Assembly: GCA_905221605.1 (NCBI GenBank)
Contig: CAJNDS010002735.1
Location: forward strand, 186,001-250,000
Direction of reading: 5' to 3'
DNA from: Symbiodinium natans
Lineage: Eukaryota > Sar > Dinophyceae > Suessiales > Symbiodiniaceae
Length of the DNA: 64,000 nt
The stretch's first letter is position 1. Each line of letters starts with the position of its first letter. Position numbers and translations under genes: made by a program. The notes under the pieces are model-generated. The model worked only from the letters and a program-made list of their open reading frames with translations. It was not told where the DNA came from and made no database searches. Positions 30,890 to 42,449 of the stretch are shown here, piece after piece.

Positions 30890-31290
30890 CTTTGTCAAGC
30901 TTTGCAGCACTGTCTCTACTGCCCCGGCTGTTCAAGGATTTGAGCAACGGGCTCCTTTGTGCGTGGGGTGTGCTCAAGACTTTGTCTTGTGCCTGCGGCG
31001 GAAAAGTTCTTGAGCTAGGATGGCTAGGTTTCTTGGGTACCCCTCTGGCTCCGAGGTTTCAGTCCCAGCGCGCCCCCATCCCGAAGGTCATCCACCAGGC
31101 CTCTTTGGATTTCCAGACAAAGCCGGTCACGGTTCAAAGGCCTTAAGCGTCACAGCTCAGGTGATTCCAGCAGGCCTCGACACGCACCACGACCCCCAGA
31201 GATGGAGGCAGACCTGGTACGACGGCTTCTGCCAAAGCCATCCTGGCTTCAAGTACAGGACGCTCATGAGATGGGCTGTTGAGCACTGCG
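30890..31290 (+). CDS. Second family-32 glycosyltransferase-like locus, N-terminal exons
   Basis: The exon reads QRAPIPKVIHQ and ends at 31098. A GC-AG intron (31099-31160) joins it in frame to VIPAGLDTHHDPQRWRQTWY, then DGFCQSHPGFKYRTLMRW. IPKVIHQ followed by W..tW...f...hPgf.yrlm.W is the first half of the family-32 fold. The GG.Y.D.D half was not found downstream, so either the exon is missed or the locus is partial. The gene follows the first glycosyltransferase by about 0.5 kb in the same orientation, consistent with tandem duplication. Divergence between the two is high, so any duplication is old. Confidence 0.5.
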
Positions 31291-31329
31291 AATAGGGATC
31301 TCAGGGGTCTCGTTTTGTTTTGCAAGGAC

Positions 31330-32561
31330 TTGGACGAAAGAGCAGCTCCAAGGACGATCATGGTGCCTGGGCTGTTTTGGCGCAGCAAGCGCTTGAAGAT
31401 GCTCTTTCGGTGCTTGCCTTCCAGATGCGCGAGTTTCAGGTTCTGTGCGAATCTCTATGTCGAGCCCTGGGATGACCACGCAGTCACATCCTTGATGATG
31501 GAGGTGCTCTTTGAGGTGCAGAGGGGGGACACGATGGTACCTCATAAATCCTCATCATCTTCAAGGGGGGAAGTATGCAAGTGTGTCTCCCTAGTGGCAC
31601 GGGAGCCCGAATCCGAGGAGTGAAGAAACCGTGACTCCCTCGAATTGGCCAGTCAAAATCAGTCTTCGAGCATGCGTGGCTGAGGAATGTAGATGAACCC
31701 CACAAAAACCCACTCAGAAGCCGTTCCCTGACTGGTGTGCGTTTCTGTGCTTTGACCAGGAGGGAGGCTTCTACGTTCCACTCTCCACACTGCACCAGCC
31801 TGGCAGTGAGGAGAGGGAGGTGTTGCTCAGTGTGATGGCGAACCCGATCTTCCTGCCAAAGTAAAGCAGTATTGTTGACTGGCAGTACTGCTACCAAAAC
31901 TAACAGTCACGACTTGTACTCGAGGGCGGCGAGGTTAGCAGGCTTGAGAAATCAGCTCATGCGAACAATGCTTGAGGACCATTTCTTCCTGGAGGCAACG
32001 ACGGAGGAGGACATTGATTACATTGAGGGCAACGGAGGCGTTTTTGGTGTTGCCAAAGGCACGGCTTGCAGTTGCTGGTGGGGGTTGTGTACGGTGTGTT
32101 CTACGCTCTTGTGGGGACCCCTTGAAGGCTCTCCAGAATGCTTCCGAAATCTCATGGACCTCTATGACCGGGGTGCGGTGCCTCCAATGGCGACACCCGG
32201 TCCGGATGGGCCCCGAGTTGTGCAGATGGGCTTCAGGGACGGATCCTTGGCAACATGGGACTGTCACAGCGGAATCGATGCTGCCACTGGCTGGTGTCGC
32301 AGTGCGTAGGGCGTGCAGGATTGTGCATGGGCCAATGGGGTGGGCAGTCTGAGGACTGGTGTCGCAAGCGCGCTTCTCATCTCAGACCCGATACCTGGGA
32401 GCGCCCCAGGCAAAGACTTGTCCAGGTTTCATAGCGGTAGGACCTTTTGTTTGTGTTCTGCCCTGCAGGTGGTCTCCTTCAGCAGCGTATCAGACAAGCG
32501 GCTTGAGCTTTCGACGCTGAGCTACGCGTATGACTGCATGGTAGCTCGGACCACTGGATGA
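31330..32561 (+). CDS. Exon-like segments of unknown protein
   Basis: Plus-strand pieces in different frames look like exons: KDDHGAWAVLAQQALEDALS (~31350-31410); QEGGFYVPLSTLHQPGSEER (~31760-31830); DLYSRAARLAGLRNQLMRTM then LEDHFFLEATTEEDIDYIEG (~31912-32030); SPECFRNLMDLYDRG (~32130-32180); and VVSFSSVSDKRLELSTLSYA to a stop at 32561. They may belong to the second glycosyltransferase locus or another gene. No domain recognised. Confidence 0.3.
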
Positions 32562-32815
32562 TCTTGGATGCCATATTGGCAGAAGCTGCCAAGCCACGTT
32601 CAGCTGCGTGTCACCATGCTTTTGATGCTCTCAGGTTCCGTGTCTGGCTGTGCGGGGAATCCCTGCCATGAGAGCTGCCGTGGGGGAGATGGGCCACTTG
32701 ACTTATCTTGACTGGGTTTACCGATTGCCACCAGTGCATGAAGTCCAAGAGATATCGGTTGTGTAGAGAACCAGGTCTCACAAGATTCAACTCATCCAAC
32801 TGCTTGGTGTGTCGC

Positions 32816-34380
32816 TTTCAGGCCTCTCCTCAAAGTCGGTGTTTGTGACGGACCGGGAGTTCTTCCAGATGGAGCGTCTACGGGAGGACTGTTACCCACC
32901 GTTACCCCTGTCATTACACGGATTCTCACAAAGTCTTCGGCCTCCGACCTCTGTGGCGAGAACTGTTGGTTGACCCTTTCCTCACTTCTGTTCTCCAGTG
33001 TTGCTCCTGGCGCTTTCCGCAGCTGTACCAAGTACGTAATTCAGAAACTAAGTAACTAAGTAACTAAGTAAGTAAGTAAGTAACTGAGTAATGAAGTATC
33101 TAAGCAAGTAAGTACCTAGCGACTGTCTTGTACGATGCCTTGCTTGAGGAAATGCCGGGATTCCTCGATCAACTAGGCTCGCGATCTTCCCTTGCTGCAG
33201 TTCTCACGTTGGATGTTCGCCCACGACCGCAGGGTTCTGTTGTTTCCAGTCGGCCTCTTCAGGCCCTCACGACTGGGACGCGGTTATCCTGGGCCTGGAG
33301 TGGGACACTGGAACAGAGGACTCAGAATCGGCAGAGTCTGTAGACACGGGGCTCAAAACTGTTGCTGCTGCTGCACTGCATGCTTTGGCCGCCACATTGG
33401 CCATCATGGGAGGAAGTTGTCATCTTCCAACTTGTTCCTGGTACGGCTCCGAGTTAGGGGGCAGCTGTTGCATCGGCCCCCGACAGGGTGAAGACGGGGA
33501 TCAAGCTGAGGTGGGCGCCCTCGTTGTTGCAAGATCGCGGGCTTCGTGGCCAACTTCGGCTGCGCACCCAACGAGGCAGCTTTGCAGGCAGCGTTGGCGA
33601 GATGCCTGACTGAGGACGCCTGGGGGAAAGCAAGGGGCAATTGAAGCGAAACACAGCATCAAGTGTTGAGATAGTGTGGAGATGGTGTGGAGATAGTGTG
33701 GAGATGCAGGAGGACTTCGATCCGACTCCGCTCTTCGAAGCTGCGGGGCAGCTGAAGCTGCGCTTCCTCGCTGAGAAGTACGCAGGCAGTGAAGAGCGTG
33801 AGAAAGCCTTGAGAAGAGATTGAGATGCACTTCAAGTGGCATAAGAAAGGTACCCAAGATGTCACAAGCGCCTCAGTTCTGAAGGTAGCATGGAGGAAGC
33901 CCGGCTATTCCGGAGCATGCCCCTGGTTCACCGCGCCTTCAAGAATATCTGTGGCCATGCTTGCTGGTTGCAGAATGTCGGACTGCTGGGGGTTGCTTGA
34001 AGAGTCATGGTGGCAGCTAAGGAGCCCCCGATGCACTTCGATAACCATGAGCTTCATGGGAACTTGATGAAGGGCTTTCAGAATGGAGCCTCGGACAGCA
34101 AAGATGCGTTTTTCTCCTCTCCTCTGCACCGCGTCTGTGTCCGTCCGGTGTTGGCTGCAGGCAACTTACGCTTTGAGATGATCTTGGAGCCGAACGGTGG
34201 GATCATGTTCCGGTGCTGGAACGATGACAACTCCACCAACTCAGAGGTTTCCTGCCCCGATCTCTGTTCCGCAGAATCAAAGCCTTGTGTTTTTGGAATC
34301 CTGAGGTCAAGATGAGCGACAGCGTGGTCGAGTGGCTGAAGGTGTACTTCAATCACCAGGAGCGGGGCCCGAAGCTGTAG
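32816..34380 (+). CDS. Exon-like segments ending in a stop at 34380, unknown
   Basis: Candidate exons: SSKSVFVTDREFFQMERLRE (~32827); DWDAVILGLEWDTGTED then TVAAAALHALAATLA (~33269-33400); CKIAGFVANFGCAPNEAALQ then AALARCLTEDAWGKA (~33529-33640); EDFDPTPLFEAAGQLKLRFL then AEKYAGSEEREKAL (~33712-33820); EARLFRSMPLVHRAFKNICG (~33897); NLRFEMILEPNGGIMFRCW (~34160); and a last exon KMSDSVVEWLKVYFNHQERG to the stop at 34378-34380. Composition is coding-like and the exons run in one direction, but the protein family was not recognised. Confidence 0.35.
33034..33118 (+). repeat. TAAG/TAAC microsatellite
   Basis: About twenty degenerate AAGTAAC/AAGTAAG units between two exon-like segments, probably intronic. 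Confidence 0.85.
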
Positions 34381-35960
34381 GTGAATTGAGGAATTGGCTG
34401 ATTTCCGGGGCCGGCGGCCAATCTGATTCTTCCGACCGGTTTAGTGCCTTCACGTAGTTTGCTTTCAGTGCCCAGCTGTTCTGCAGGTGTGCAAAGAGAT
34501 TCGAAATGAACCCGTTCCATGAGCTGGCGATCTTTGTGTCACAACTCGACAGATGCACAGATGGATTCACTCCGGGCCCGGGAGGCTGGGCTTCCCGCTT
34601 CCCGATGAATTCGGATTTTGAATCTTTGTATTTTCCATTTGCAGGCGTGAGCCTGCACCCAACCTGAACCCGTTAATACGACGTGGCGTTTCACTGGCGT
34701 CCCTCTGACCTAGGCTCGCCGGTTCGCCCGAGTTACAGCTAGATTCTAAGATTTTCTTTGGCAGCTTCAGAGCGGCTTCCCGAACAAGGTGCCCACATGT
34801 GCACAGTGTGCCCTATCCTGTGACGCTTGATGCCACCGAAGTACTGGTACATTCTGGCACGGATAAGCTGTACACCACTGGCCGAGGCCGGAGAAAGGAG
34901 ACGCAGCGCCCTCGCCACCGGCTGACCGGCTGACGCTCTTTGTGGAAGCTTGTAGGGTGTGTGCGTGTATGTCTGTGTGCCTTGAAGGGCTGAGTCACAG
35001 TACACGCGAAACGACACTAGCTTGCGTCGGATATCTGAAGTGCCTGGGGCACTATTCGACCGCTAGGCAGCGGCAGTCTTGCTGTATTGCGGAGGAGGCC
35101 GACGGCAAGCAGATGCCTGTGTCGAGCGTTGTCAGAGCTGCACGACGCATTCAAGACATCCACATGTCACATTTAGAAGCTCGACGCCATGCAAACAGCA
35201 TCGATAAGAACCTGCTGCCTCATTCAGCCAGTTTCTGGTGGGTGTCCTTGTGCACACCGTGGATGCAGCACTTGCCTGGAAGTCACACAGTTTCTCAGAA
35301 GCAGCCATTAGGGCGGCCCCCCACCCCGTGAAGCTCAACATGGGAGCCTCAAACCTCTCCTACCCCTCTCGCCTGGAATTCTTCAGGTGTCAATGATCTT
35401 GTTCTTGACATGAACTTTGCTTTCCCTCTTCCCTTCGGGCCTCTCTGCTCTCACTCTTGCTTTCCTCAGGCAAGAGGGATCCACGACAGATTTCCCCGCA
35501 ATGCATCCTGACGTATCGGAACCAGTCCCTTTCAACCTCAAAGCGCCCCCTCGACTTCCTTCTACAGTTCGCTTTAGCTTGTTGTTCATCTCGTGCGTGC
35601 ATCTGATCTTTCCGTATCTTTCCGTGCTTCGATCTCGCTTTCGGCACGTGCGGCGCCCCCACGCCTGGATGTGTGCCAGCAAGAGACGCATGGCCGTGTG
35701 GGGTACCCGGTGTGGAAGTCTCGGTGAGTCAAGAAACCTGGGTCTGCCAAACCGCAAGGCACATCAGCAGCTTGCTTCTAGCACGGTTGGCGATTCGGCC
35801 ATGAGCATGTGACAGAAAAGCGAGCGCGATCTGCAGCAAGGCATAGCAAGGCTTGCGTCGCAGCGGTGCATCTGGGTAAGCTCGTGCCCCGCGGAACCAG
35901 CCCAACATCCTGCAGCATTTTTGTCGGCTCAGCTCTTTTAGAAGGGAAGTCCTGTCCCAC
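34381..35960. other. Intergenic, no supportable gene
   Basis: ORFs up to about 130 codons are present on both strands but show no domain, repeat or exon pattern. Likely spacer before the von Willebrand D gene. Confidence 0.35.
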
Positions 35961-35964
35961 CCGC

Positions 35965-38900
35965 ATGTTGCTGCGCCTATCAGCGATTGGTCTATGCCAG
36001 CTTGCGCTGGCAACTTTCCATCGGAGCCAGTCCTCGTCCAATCTGTCCACGTGCCCTCCGTGTGACATCGACGACTGGAATGATGAGAGCTTCAAGCAGT
36101 GCAACTTCTGGGGTGACCCTCACATCACCTCCAGCTATGGTGATCTGGATGCTTTCGACTTTCAGGGCATCGGTTTGTTCAAGTGGGCGGTGTCCAGTGG
36201 ATGCGGCTACAAGTTCCAGGTGAACGCCTTCACATGCAGGTACACGCCGCGGCTTTGGAGCAACAGCATCACACGCTATCTGGCCATTCAGATGGGTGAC
36301 GACATCATCTACATCAACAACACCAATGTAGGCGGCCTCCTCAGAGGGATGCGATGCCAGCTCTCGCTGAAAGACTGGCCTTTTCAGAGCCCCTTCACCA
36401 AATCCAGAGAGCCCCCTTGACATCCCTTGACATCCCTTGACATCCCTTGACATCCCTTGACATCCCCTGACCTCCTTCGAATTCCTCCTGAAGTCACTGA
36501 ATGTCACTGAACAGGTGGCAGCGGCCTGGACATGGTGGATGACCCGACCTTCAGTCGTGCAACTGCCGGTGTCAACATCCAGAGCCCGGACAAATGCTTC
36601 CGAATGAATGTGAACGTGAAACCGCTTGATGGAGGCCTTCGTGCCTCGGAAAGATGATTTTGCCAGCAGAGAGTGTACCTCCCCGTTTGCGGCTGCCGCA
36701 AAACAAGGCTGGTACCACAATGTGAAGCTCCGCATTTTCAAGGATGTCTTGGAAAAGGACGTCTTTGTTCTGGTAGAGCATGGTAGAGCATGTAGAGTGT
36801 AGAGCCTGCACCAAGACATGTGCACTAAGCGTCAATGGCTCTGATAGGATGGCATCTGCGGTTCATCCGATCTGCTCGGTCAGTTTCTTGGCGGAATCGC
36901 AAGCTTCACATTTGTAAGCGTGAAGCACAATTCAAGACAAACTGAAGGAGACTGAAGACAGTACAACCAAGGCTCGTGTATTCTGACGATTCCGACACGC
37001 TCTTCACGGACGAGCAGCTCACCGAGATGTGCACCACCTGCACGGATCCGAACGCGCCGCCTCCGTTGGGTTGTCCCGGGACTGGGCCTGGCACTAACAG
37101 CACCCCGTTTGCAATATGGCAGCTTGCACACAGCGCAGCCACATTTGGCAAATTTATGGCCACATTTGCGATCTTCAGGTCCAGGTTGCGAGTTCATGAG
37201 CCAGTCCAGCAACCTGAACAGTTTCGAGTGCACAGAGGACAAGCTCCCGAAAGATGGGAGCTCCGTCGAGGCGGGCAACCTGAGCACGTACCAAGGTTTG
37301 ACCAAGAACGGAGACCACTGTCTAGCCTACGTCAAGACAAAGGGAGGTGGCTCCAGCGCCAGCTGCGCGCAATACTGTGAGGATATTGGCTCGACATGCG
37401 TGGGTGTGTGGGATCAACTTTCTGGTACGACCTGCGCATTGGATCCAATCAATATCACCGTGAATCACGGTGCAACTTGCCACAACCGCGCTGGCCTTCG
37501 GGACATGCTCTGCATTTGTGACAAGCCTAGTCCTGACAATCCCTTTCCTGGCCCTTCCCCGGGACGTGTCTGTGGGAGTGCCGAGTCCTTCAACGAAGCC
37601 GTGGACCTCTGCAAGGTTTGCCTCCCAAATGCTGAGTTCACAGACGCGCCAGTCGCCGAACAAGACAAGCGCCTGAGAAGTTGTGTCATCGACATCTGTT
37701 CCCTCCCGGGTACAGCCACCCTCGACGACAAGGAAGCCATCGCCGAGAACTCCTGTGAGCAGGACCCCGATCTCCCGCCCGACGGGATGAAGGTCTGCTC
37801 CGCGGCGGGGCCTCTTGCCTACTCTGAGACTGTGTCAGCTGGTCTACGCATGTCACCATATCATTCGCAACGTGCACACACAACGTACATTCACGCAACA
37901 TCTTTTTGGGTACTGGAGCAGCTGGAGGTTCTGCGAAGCCATCTGCGTCGACAACCTCGTGTTCCCAACCATTGGCGTCGCCTCCCAAGAGACCAACACA
38001 ACAACGCCTCGCAGGAAGGACTTCTATGACAGTGCCTGCCATGTTAAGAAGTTTGGTGCTGCGCCTTTTTTTGGATGTTTGTGTCCACTCCTAGGTCAGT
38101 GCCTGCCACGGCCTCTGCAAGCCTATCTTCGAGTCCAAGGTGAAGGGCGGTCTCCGGGGATTCTGCGACTACAAGGACACCTGCTCTGGCTACGACTGCA
38201 GCTCCTGGGCGGAGGGAGAGGGAGGAAGGGCCTTCTTTGTTCTCGTGCTTCTCTGGGCTTTGGTTCGAAGTGGGCGATATCTATTATTGTCTACTAACCC
38301 GCCCAGGTGACTCGTCTTACTACTGCCCGCTGCTGTGCCAGAGCTTGGAGTGCGACCAGAATGTCCAGGACTGCGATGGGAGAGTTCTGGGGCCTGAAGC
38401 CGTCTTCACAAAATATCCTTGAGGGCTCGGGGGCAGGGATAGGCATGGCAGACTCCGAGGACGGATGTTCTGGGTGCGAACAACGGTGCGCGGATCAATT
38501 CGCAGATGTGGACGACATCCTGGAGGAGTACTGTGACGATTGTTACTCAGTGCCCACGAGTCCGAGCACTTGCGACAAATCCGGGTGCCTTGGCTGAACA
38601 TGGGAACAACTCGAAAGCGTCAATCAGGTAGAGACAGTGCTCTGGCGGGAATTGTAGAAGACTTGGAGAAGTTGCTGAGAAGCTGCAGCCATGACTCTAA
38701 TCTCTTATCTCCTCACCGTCTCAGATTTTGCGCAGAGTATTGCAAGAGCGACGAGAATGGCAACAACCCGCTCCACTTTGACCCCGCTGAGTGCATTGCC
38801 TTTTGTACCAGTGATGCCGGGTACAACAGCATTATCGGCATCGTGGAATCCAAGTTCTGCCCGCACTCGAACAGCATTAGCGCCGGACAGGCGAGAACAA

Positions 38901-40350
38901 TATGCAAGACTTCCCCCAGTCTCTGCAGGATTCCGTCAACAAGAAAATCTTGTTTCAATCCATGTGCCGGTGCAGTGAGGGGGGCTACCGGCTTGGGAGG
39001 TCTTTTCCAAGAGTATTGTGGCACCTGCAGAGGTAGTACTACCCCTGCTATTACCACCGTCCCTGCCACTACCACCACCGTCCCTGCCACGACCACCACC
39101 GTCCCTGCCACGACCACCACGACCACCACGACAAGCACCTCGACAAGTACCACAACAACCAGCACCACCACCAGCACCACAACCAGCACCACCACCAGCA
39201 CCACCACCAGCACCACCACCAGCACCACCACCACCAGCACCACCACCAGCACCACCACAACATCGACAACGACCACAACAAGCACAACGACGTCGACCAC
39301 CACCACAACAAGCACAACCACTACCTCTACCACCACGACCACCACAACAAGCACGACAACAAGCACGACAACAAGCACGACAACAAGCACGACAACAAGC
39401 ACGACAACAAGCACGACAACTACGACAACCACCACCACCACGACCACCACCACCCCCACCACCACCACCCCCACCACCACCCCTACCACGACCACCACTT
39501 CCACGACTTCCACAAGCACTGCGGAAGAGGTTCCGACCACAAGCACACTGGAGGATACCACGCCTTCCCCAACAACGTCCACTCCTGGTGCCAACATCTC
39601 CATTTGTGATGACAGAGGGTCCCTTGTGCTGCAGAAAAGGTCTCACACTAGATTCACTAGATTCACTAGATTCACTAGATTCACTAGATTCACTAGATTC
39701 ACTAGATTCACTAGATGTCTTGATTGTAGCCCTGCAGAAGAGTTGTGCAAGCAAGAATAGATAGAGCAGCGTCGCAGGTTTGACAGTCACTGAGGATAAG
39801 AACATGCAGCTGACTCATGTAGCACATTCTGCAGGTGTGTTGACATGAGCTGCACATCTTTGAGAGGTTTTGTGACGCAATTTGTGACATTGGCTTCGCT
39901 GGTGCCCAGTGCCGGGCAGACTGTGGTGCGGAAGCGCGGAAGATCACTCGCACGTTCTGCAGATGTGGCGTGTGCTCCCACAGCATGCTCCAGGAAACCG
40001 AGGAAGTGGGCCTTCTGCACTTCCGTGCCCCTACGCCTGGGGCACCCGAGCTGGGCGGCGAGCTCAGCAGCTGCCGCTGCCGCGCCTCGGACTTGGGAAG
40101 GCCTCTTTTCAGACTCTTCGTCACTCCCACACACTTGTCCCTTCCGTTCCGCTCTCCACCGTTCTTCTCTCCCGCTTGTTGCTTAGGAAACCCCTCGTAC
40201 TACTGCAAGAAGCTCTGTGATGATGGCTTCAAGCGCCATGGTGACCGCGAGCTTGTTTGCGTGGAGAGCTGTCTGGTGAAGTTTCCGGAAGTGCTGCAAG
40301 TCCTGGAGACCTACGAAGACACTTGCCCAGCATGCCAGGCCCGTGCCTAA
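35965..40350 (+). CDS. Secreted von Willebrand type D protein with mucin-like Thr stretch
   Basis: The start at 35965 is chosen because MLLRLSAIGLCQLALATFHR is a good signal peptide. Exon 1 then has CNFWGDPHITSSYGDLDAFD and CGYKFQVNAF, the canonical opening of a vWD domain, continuing AIQMGDDIIYINN. Further exons: LDMVDDPTFSRATAGVN (~36525); GWYHNVKLRIFKDVLEKDVF (~36706); GICGSSDLLGQFLGGIA (~36851, the vWD GICG end); YSDDSDTLFTDEQL (~36977); a long Cys-rich exon (~37185-37830); FCEAICVDNLVFPTIG (~37930); ACHGLCKPIFESKVKGG (~38100); SYYCPLLCQSLECDQNVQD (~38313); FCAEYCKSDENGNNPLHFDP (~38728); a Thr-rich tract (39030-39600); CDIGFAGAQCRADCG (~39881); and a last exon SYYCKKLCDDGFKRHGDREL with a stop at 40348-40350. 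The likely product is a disulfide-rich extracellular or matrix glycoprotein. Exon borders are approximate. Confidence 0.7.
36417..36472 (+). repeat. TTGACATCCC tandem repeat
   Basis: Five 10-bp copies in the intron between the first and second vWD exons. Confidence 0.85.
39030..39600 (+). repeat. ACC/ACA/AGC codon repeat encoding mucin-like Thr/Ser tract
   Basis: In the gene frame this gives nearly 180 residues of Thr with Ser and a few Pro, preceded by three copies of TTVPAT-type repeats. Such tracts are O-glycosylated in mucin-like proteins. The other frames give Pro-, Val- or Gly-rich shadows. Confidence 0.85.
39648..39716 (+). repeat. 9-bp AGATTCACT tandem repeat
   Basis: Seven to eight copies just after the Thr tract, probably at the start of the following intron. 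Translation gives repeated RFT. Confidence 0.85.
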
Positions 40351-40611
40351 TGTTCGGAAGCCCCGTGCCCAGAAGATGGACACAGACATCACGGCACGGT
40401 CGTAGATTTGTTTTGCGAGGCCAGGCGAGGTGATGATGACAAGGGGGACCGGGCTTGCGTGCTGCGAGGGTGGCATGTCTTCGCTCTGCCATGTTGTGTC
40501 AACATGGATCAGACATGTAAGGGCCTCCCAAGCTCTGGTCTCTTAGCACGTCGTAGCACAGGCCAGAGAAGAATAAATTATAGCATGCTCTCTTTATGCT
40601 GTCCTGCGCAG
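40351..40611. other. 3' flank of the vWD gene
   Basis: No feature recognised. It ends at the AG that precedes the first mini-exon-like unit. Confidence 0.4.
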
Positions 40612-41485
40612 GACGATGACAGGAGGAACGATGACGACAAGAAGAGGGACAGTGGTGGGGCCTTCATGTCGGTGGTACGGCGCATTCACATTCTGCCGTT
40701 TCATGATGGCACTTTCCTGGTGGATGCACATGTGGAGTCACTGTTTTTGAAGACTGCAATCCTATGCTGTGAAAGTACGATCGCATCAATGCTTGTAGAT
40801 GGCAGAAGGAACAAGGATTGAAGTCTGGTTGCTTATGCTGTGCCAGTACAATCGCCAACAATGCTCGTAGGATGATGACAAAAGGCCGGATGACGACAGG
40901 AAGAAGGACATGTGGAGCCGTTGCTTTTTTGAAGTCTGCAATCGTATGCTATGGAAGTACGATCGCACCAATGCTTGTAGATGGCTGAAGGAACAAGGAC
41001 TGTAGTGTGGTTGCTTATGCTCTGGAAGTAGAATCGCAACAATCCTCGTAGGATGATGACAGAAGGCCGGATGACGACAGGAAGAAGGACATGTGGAGTC
41101 TTTGTTTTTGAAGTGTGCAAGCCTATGCTGTGGAAGTACGATCGCAACAGTGCTTGTAGATGGCAGAAGGACTGAAGTCTGGTTGCTGTGGAAGTACAAT
41201 CGCAACAATGCTTGCAGGATGACGACAAAAGGCCAGATGACGACAGGAAGAAGGACATGTGGAGTCTCTGTTTTTGGAGTCTGCATCATATGCTGTGGAA
41301 GTAGAATCGCATCAATGCTTGTAGATGGCAGAAGGAACAACAGCTGAAGTCTGGGGGCTTCTGCTGTGGAAGTACAATCGCAACAGTGCTTGTAGGATGA
41401 TGACAAAAGGCCGGATGACGACAGGAAGAAGGACATGTGGAGTCTCTGTTCTTGAAGTCTGCAATCGTATGCTATGGAAGTACAA
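40612..41485 (+). repeat. 180-bp tandem array, first block, with mini-exon-like cores
   Basis: Begins with GCGCAG|GACGATGACAGGAGGAACG (core 40612-40647, encoding DDDRRNDDDKKR). Four or so 180-bp units follow, each with CAATGCTTGTAG or a variant, then a 36-nt core encoding DDDKRPDDDRKK, then GACATGTGGAG. It is interrupted at 41493 by an inverted-repeat element. Confidence 0.8.
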
Positions 41486-41492
41486 TCGCAAC

Positions 41493-42442
41493 GCACCGAC
41501 GTGCTGTAATCGCGCTCGTTGGGAAAAGACGCAAGTCTATTATCGTTTCATTCTTTTTGCGGAATGCGTTTCACGTGGCCTGCGTGGTGCAAAAGCAACT
41601 TGGGCATTTGTACAGATCGTGAATGTTCTGGTGGAAGCACGACTTTTTTGGGTTAGATTGTTGTCTATTTTTCGGAAAAAAACGTGCGTTTCGCGTGGGA
41701 GGTCCTTTGCACGGGATTTTCGTTTTTTTTTTTTTTCTTTCTTTTTTTTTTTTGTTGGGTCAGGGCTGTGGGCGGCGGCGAAGCCGGCAAAAAGCACATC
41801 TACAAGGTAAAAAAGTGACCATTCGCATGCACTGGTCACAATCATCGTGCGGACATGGATGCTCTGGCCATTGGCACGCACTGGTCTCACAGACCTAATC
41901 ATCGCGCAGACATGGTGCTCTGGCCACTCGCACGCACTGGTCACGCAGACGTATAATCGTCATGCGGACACGAATGCTCTTGCCATTGGCACGCACTGGT
42001 CACAAAGACGTAATCATCGTGCGGACATGGATGCTCTGGCCACTCGCACGCACTGGTCACGTAGACGTATAATCGTCATGCGGACATGGATGCTCTTGCC
42101 CTTGGCACGCACTGGTCACAAAGACGTAATCATCGTGCGGACATGGATGCTCTGGCCACTCGCACGCACTGGTCACGCAGACGTATAATCGTCATGCGGA
42201 CATGAATGCTGTTGCCATTGGCACGCACTGGTCACAAAGACGAAATCATCGTGCGGACATGGATGCTCTGCCCGTTCGCACGCACTGGTCACACGGACGT
42301 AATTGTTTGTCTGCCAGAACGACGAAAAAGAAGCGAAAATGCCGCAAATCACGTGGTTTCAGCATGTCACGCGCACGAAACACTGTAAATAGCGATGGAA
42401 TCGGCATCTGCAAAACGCGCGTTTACAGCACGCCGGAGCCAG
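41493..42442. mobile_element. ~950-bp inverted-repeat element inserted in the array
   Basis: The left end has CCGACGTGCTGTAATCGCGC and the right end, in inverse orientation, CCGGCGTGCTGTAAACGCGC (18 of 20 identical). TCGCAAC occurs on both flanks (41486-41492 and 42443-42449) and fits a 7-bp target duplication. The 180-bp repeat resumes after it at the same register. There is no transposase ORF. It carries a T-rich tract (41728-41752) and a 58-bp satellite. Confidence 0.6.
41825..42305 (+). repeat. 58-bp satellite inside the inserted element
   Basis: Eight to nine copies of a unit with GCACGCACTGGTCAC, GACGTAAT and CATCGTGCGGACATGGATGC. Alternate copies resemble each other more (TCGTCATGCGGACA versus ATCATCGTGCGGACA), so the higher-order period is about 116 bp. 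The open frames are repeat artefacts. Confidence 0.85.
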
Positions 42443-42449
42443 TCGCAAC

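Noticed and set aside
38713-39805. Val-rich and Gly/Cys/Arg-rich minus-strand ORFs and a Pro-rich plus-strand ORF
   Set aside because: Other frames of the Thr codon repeat. Only the Thr frame continues the Cys-rich vWD protein.
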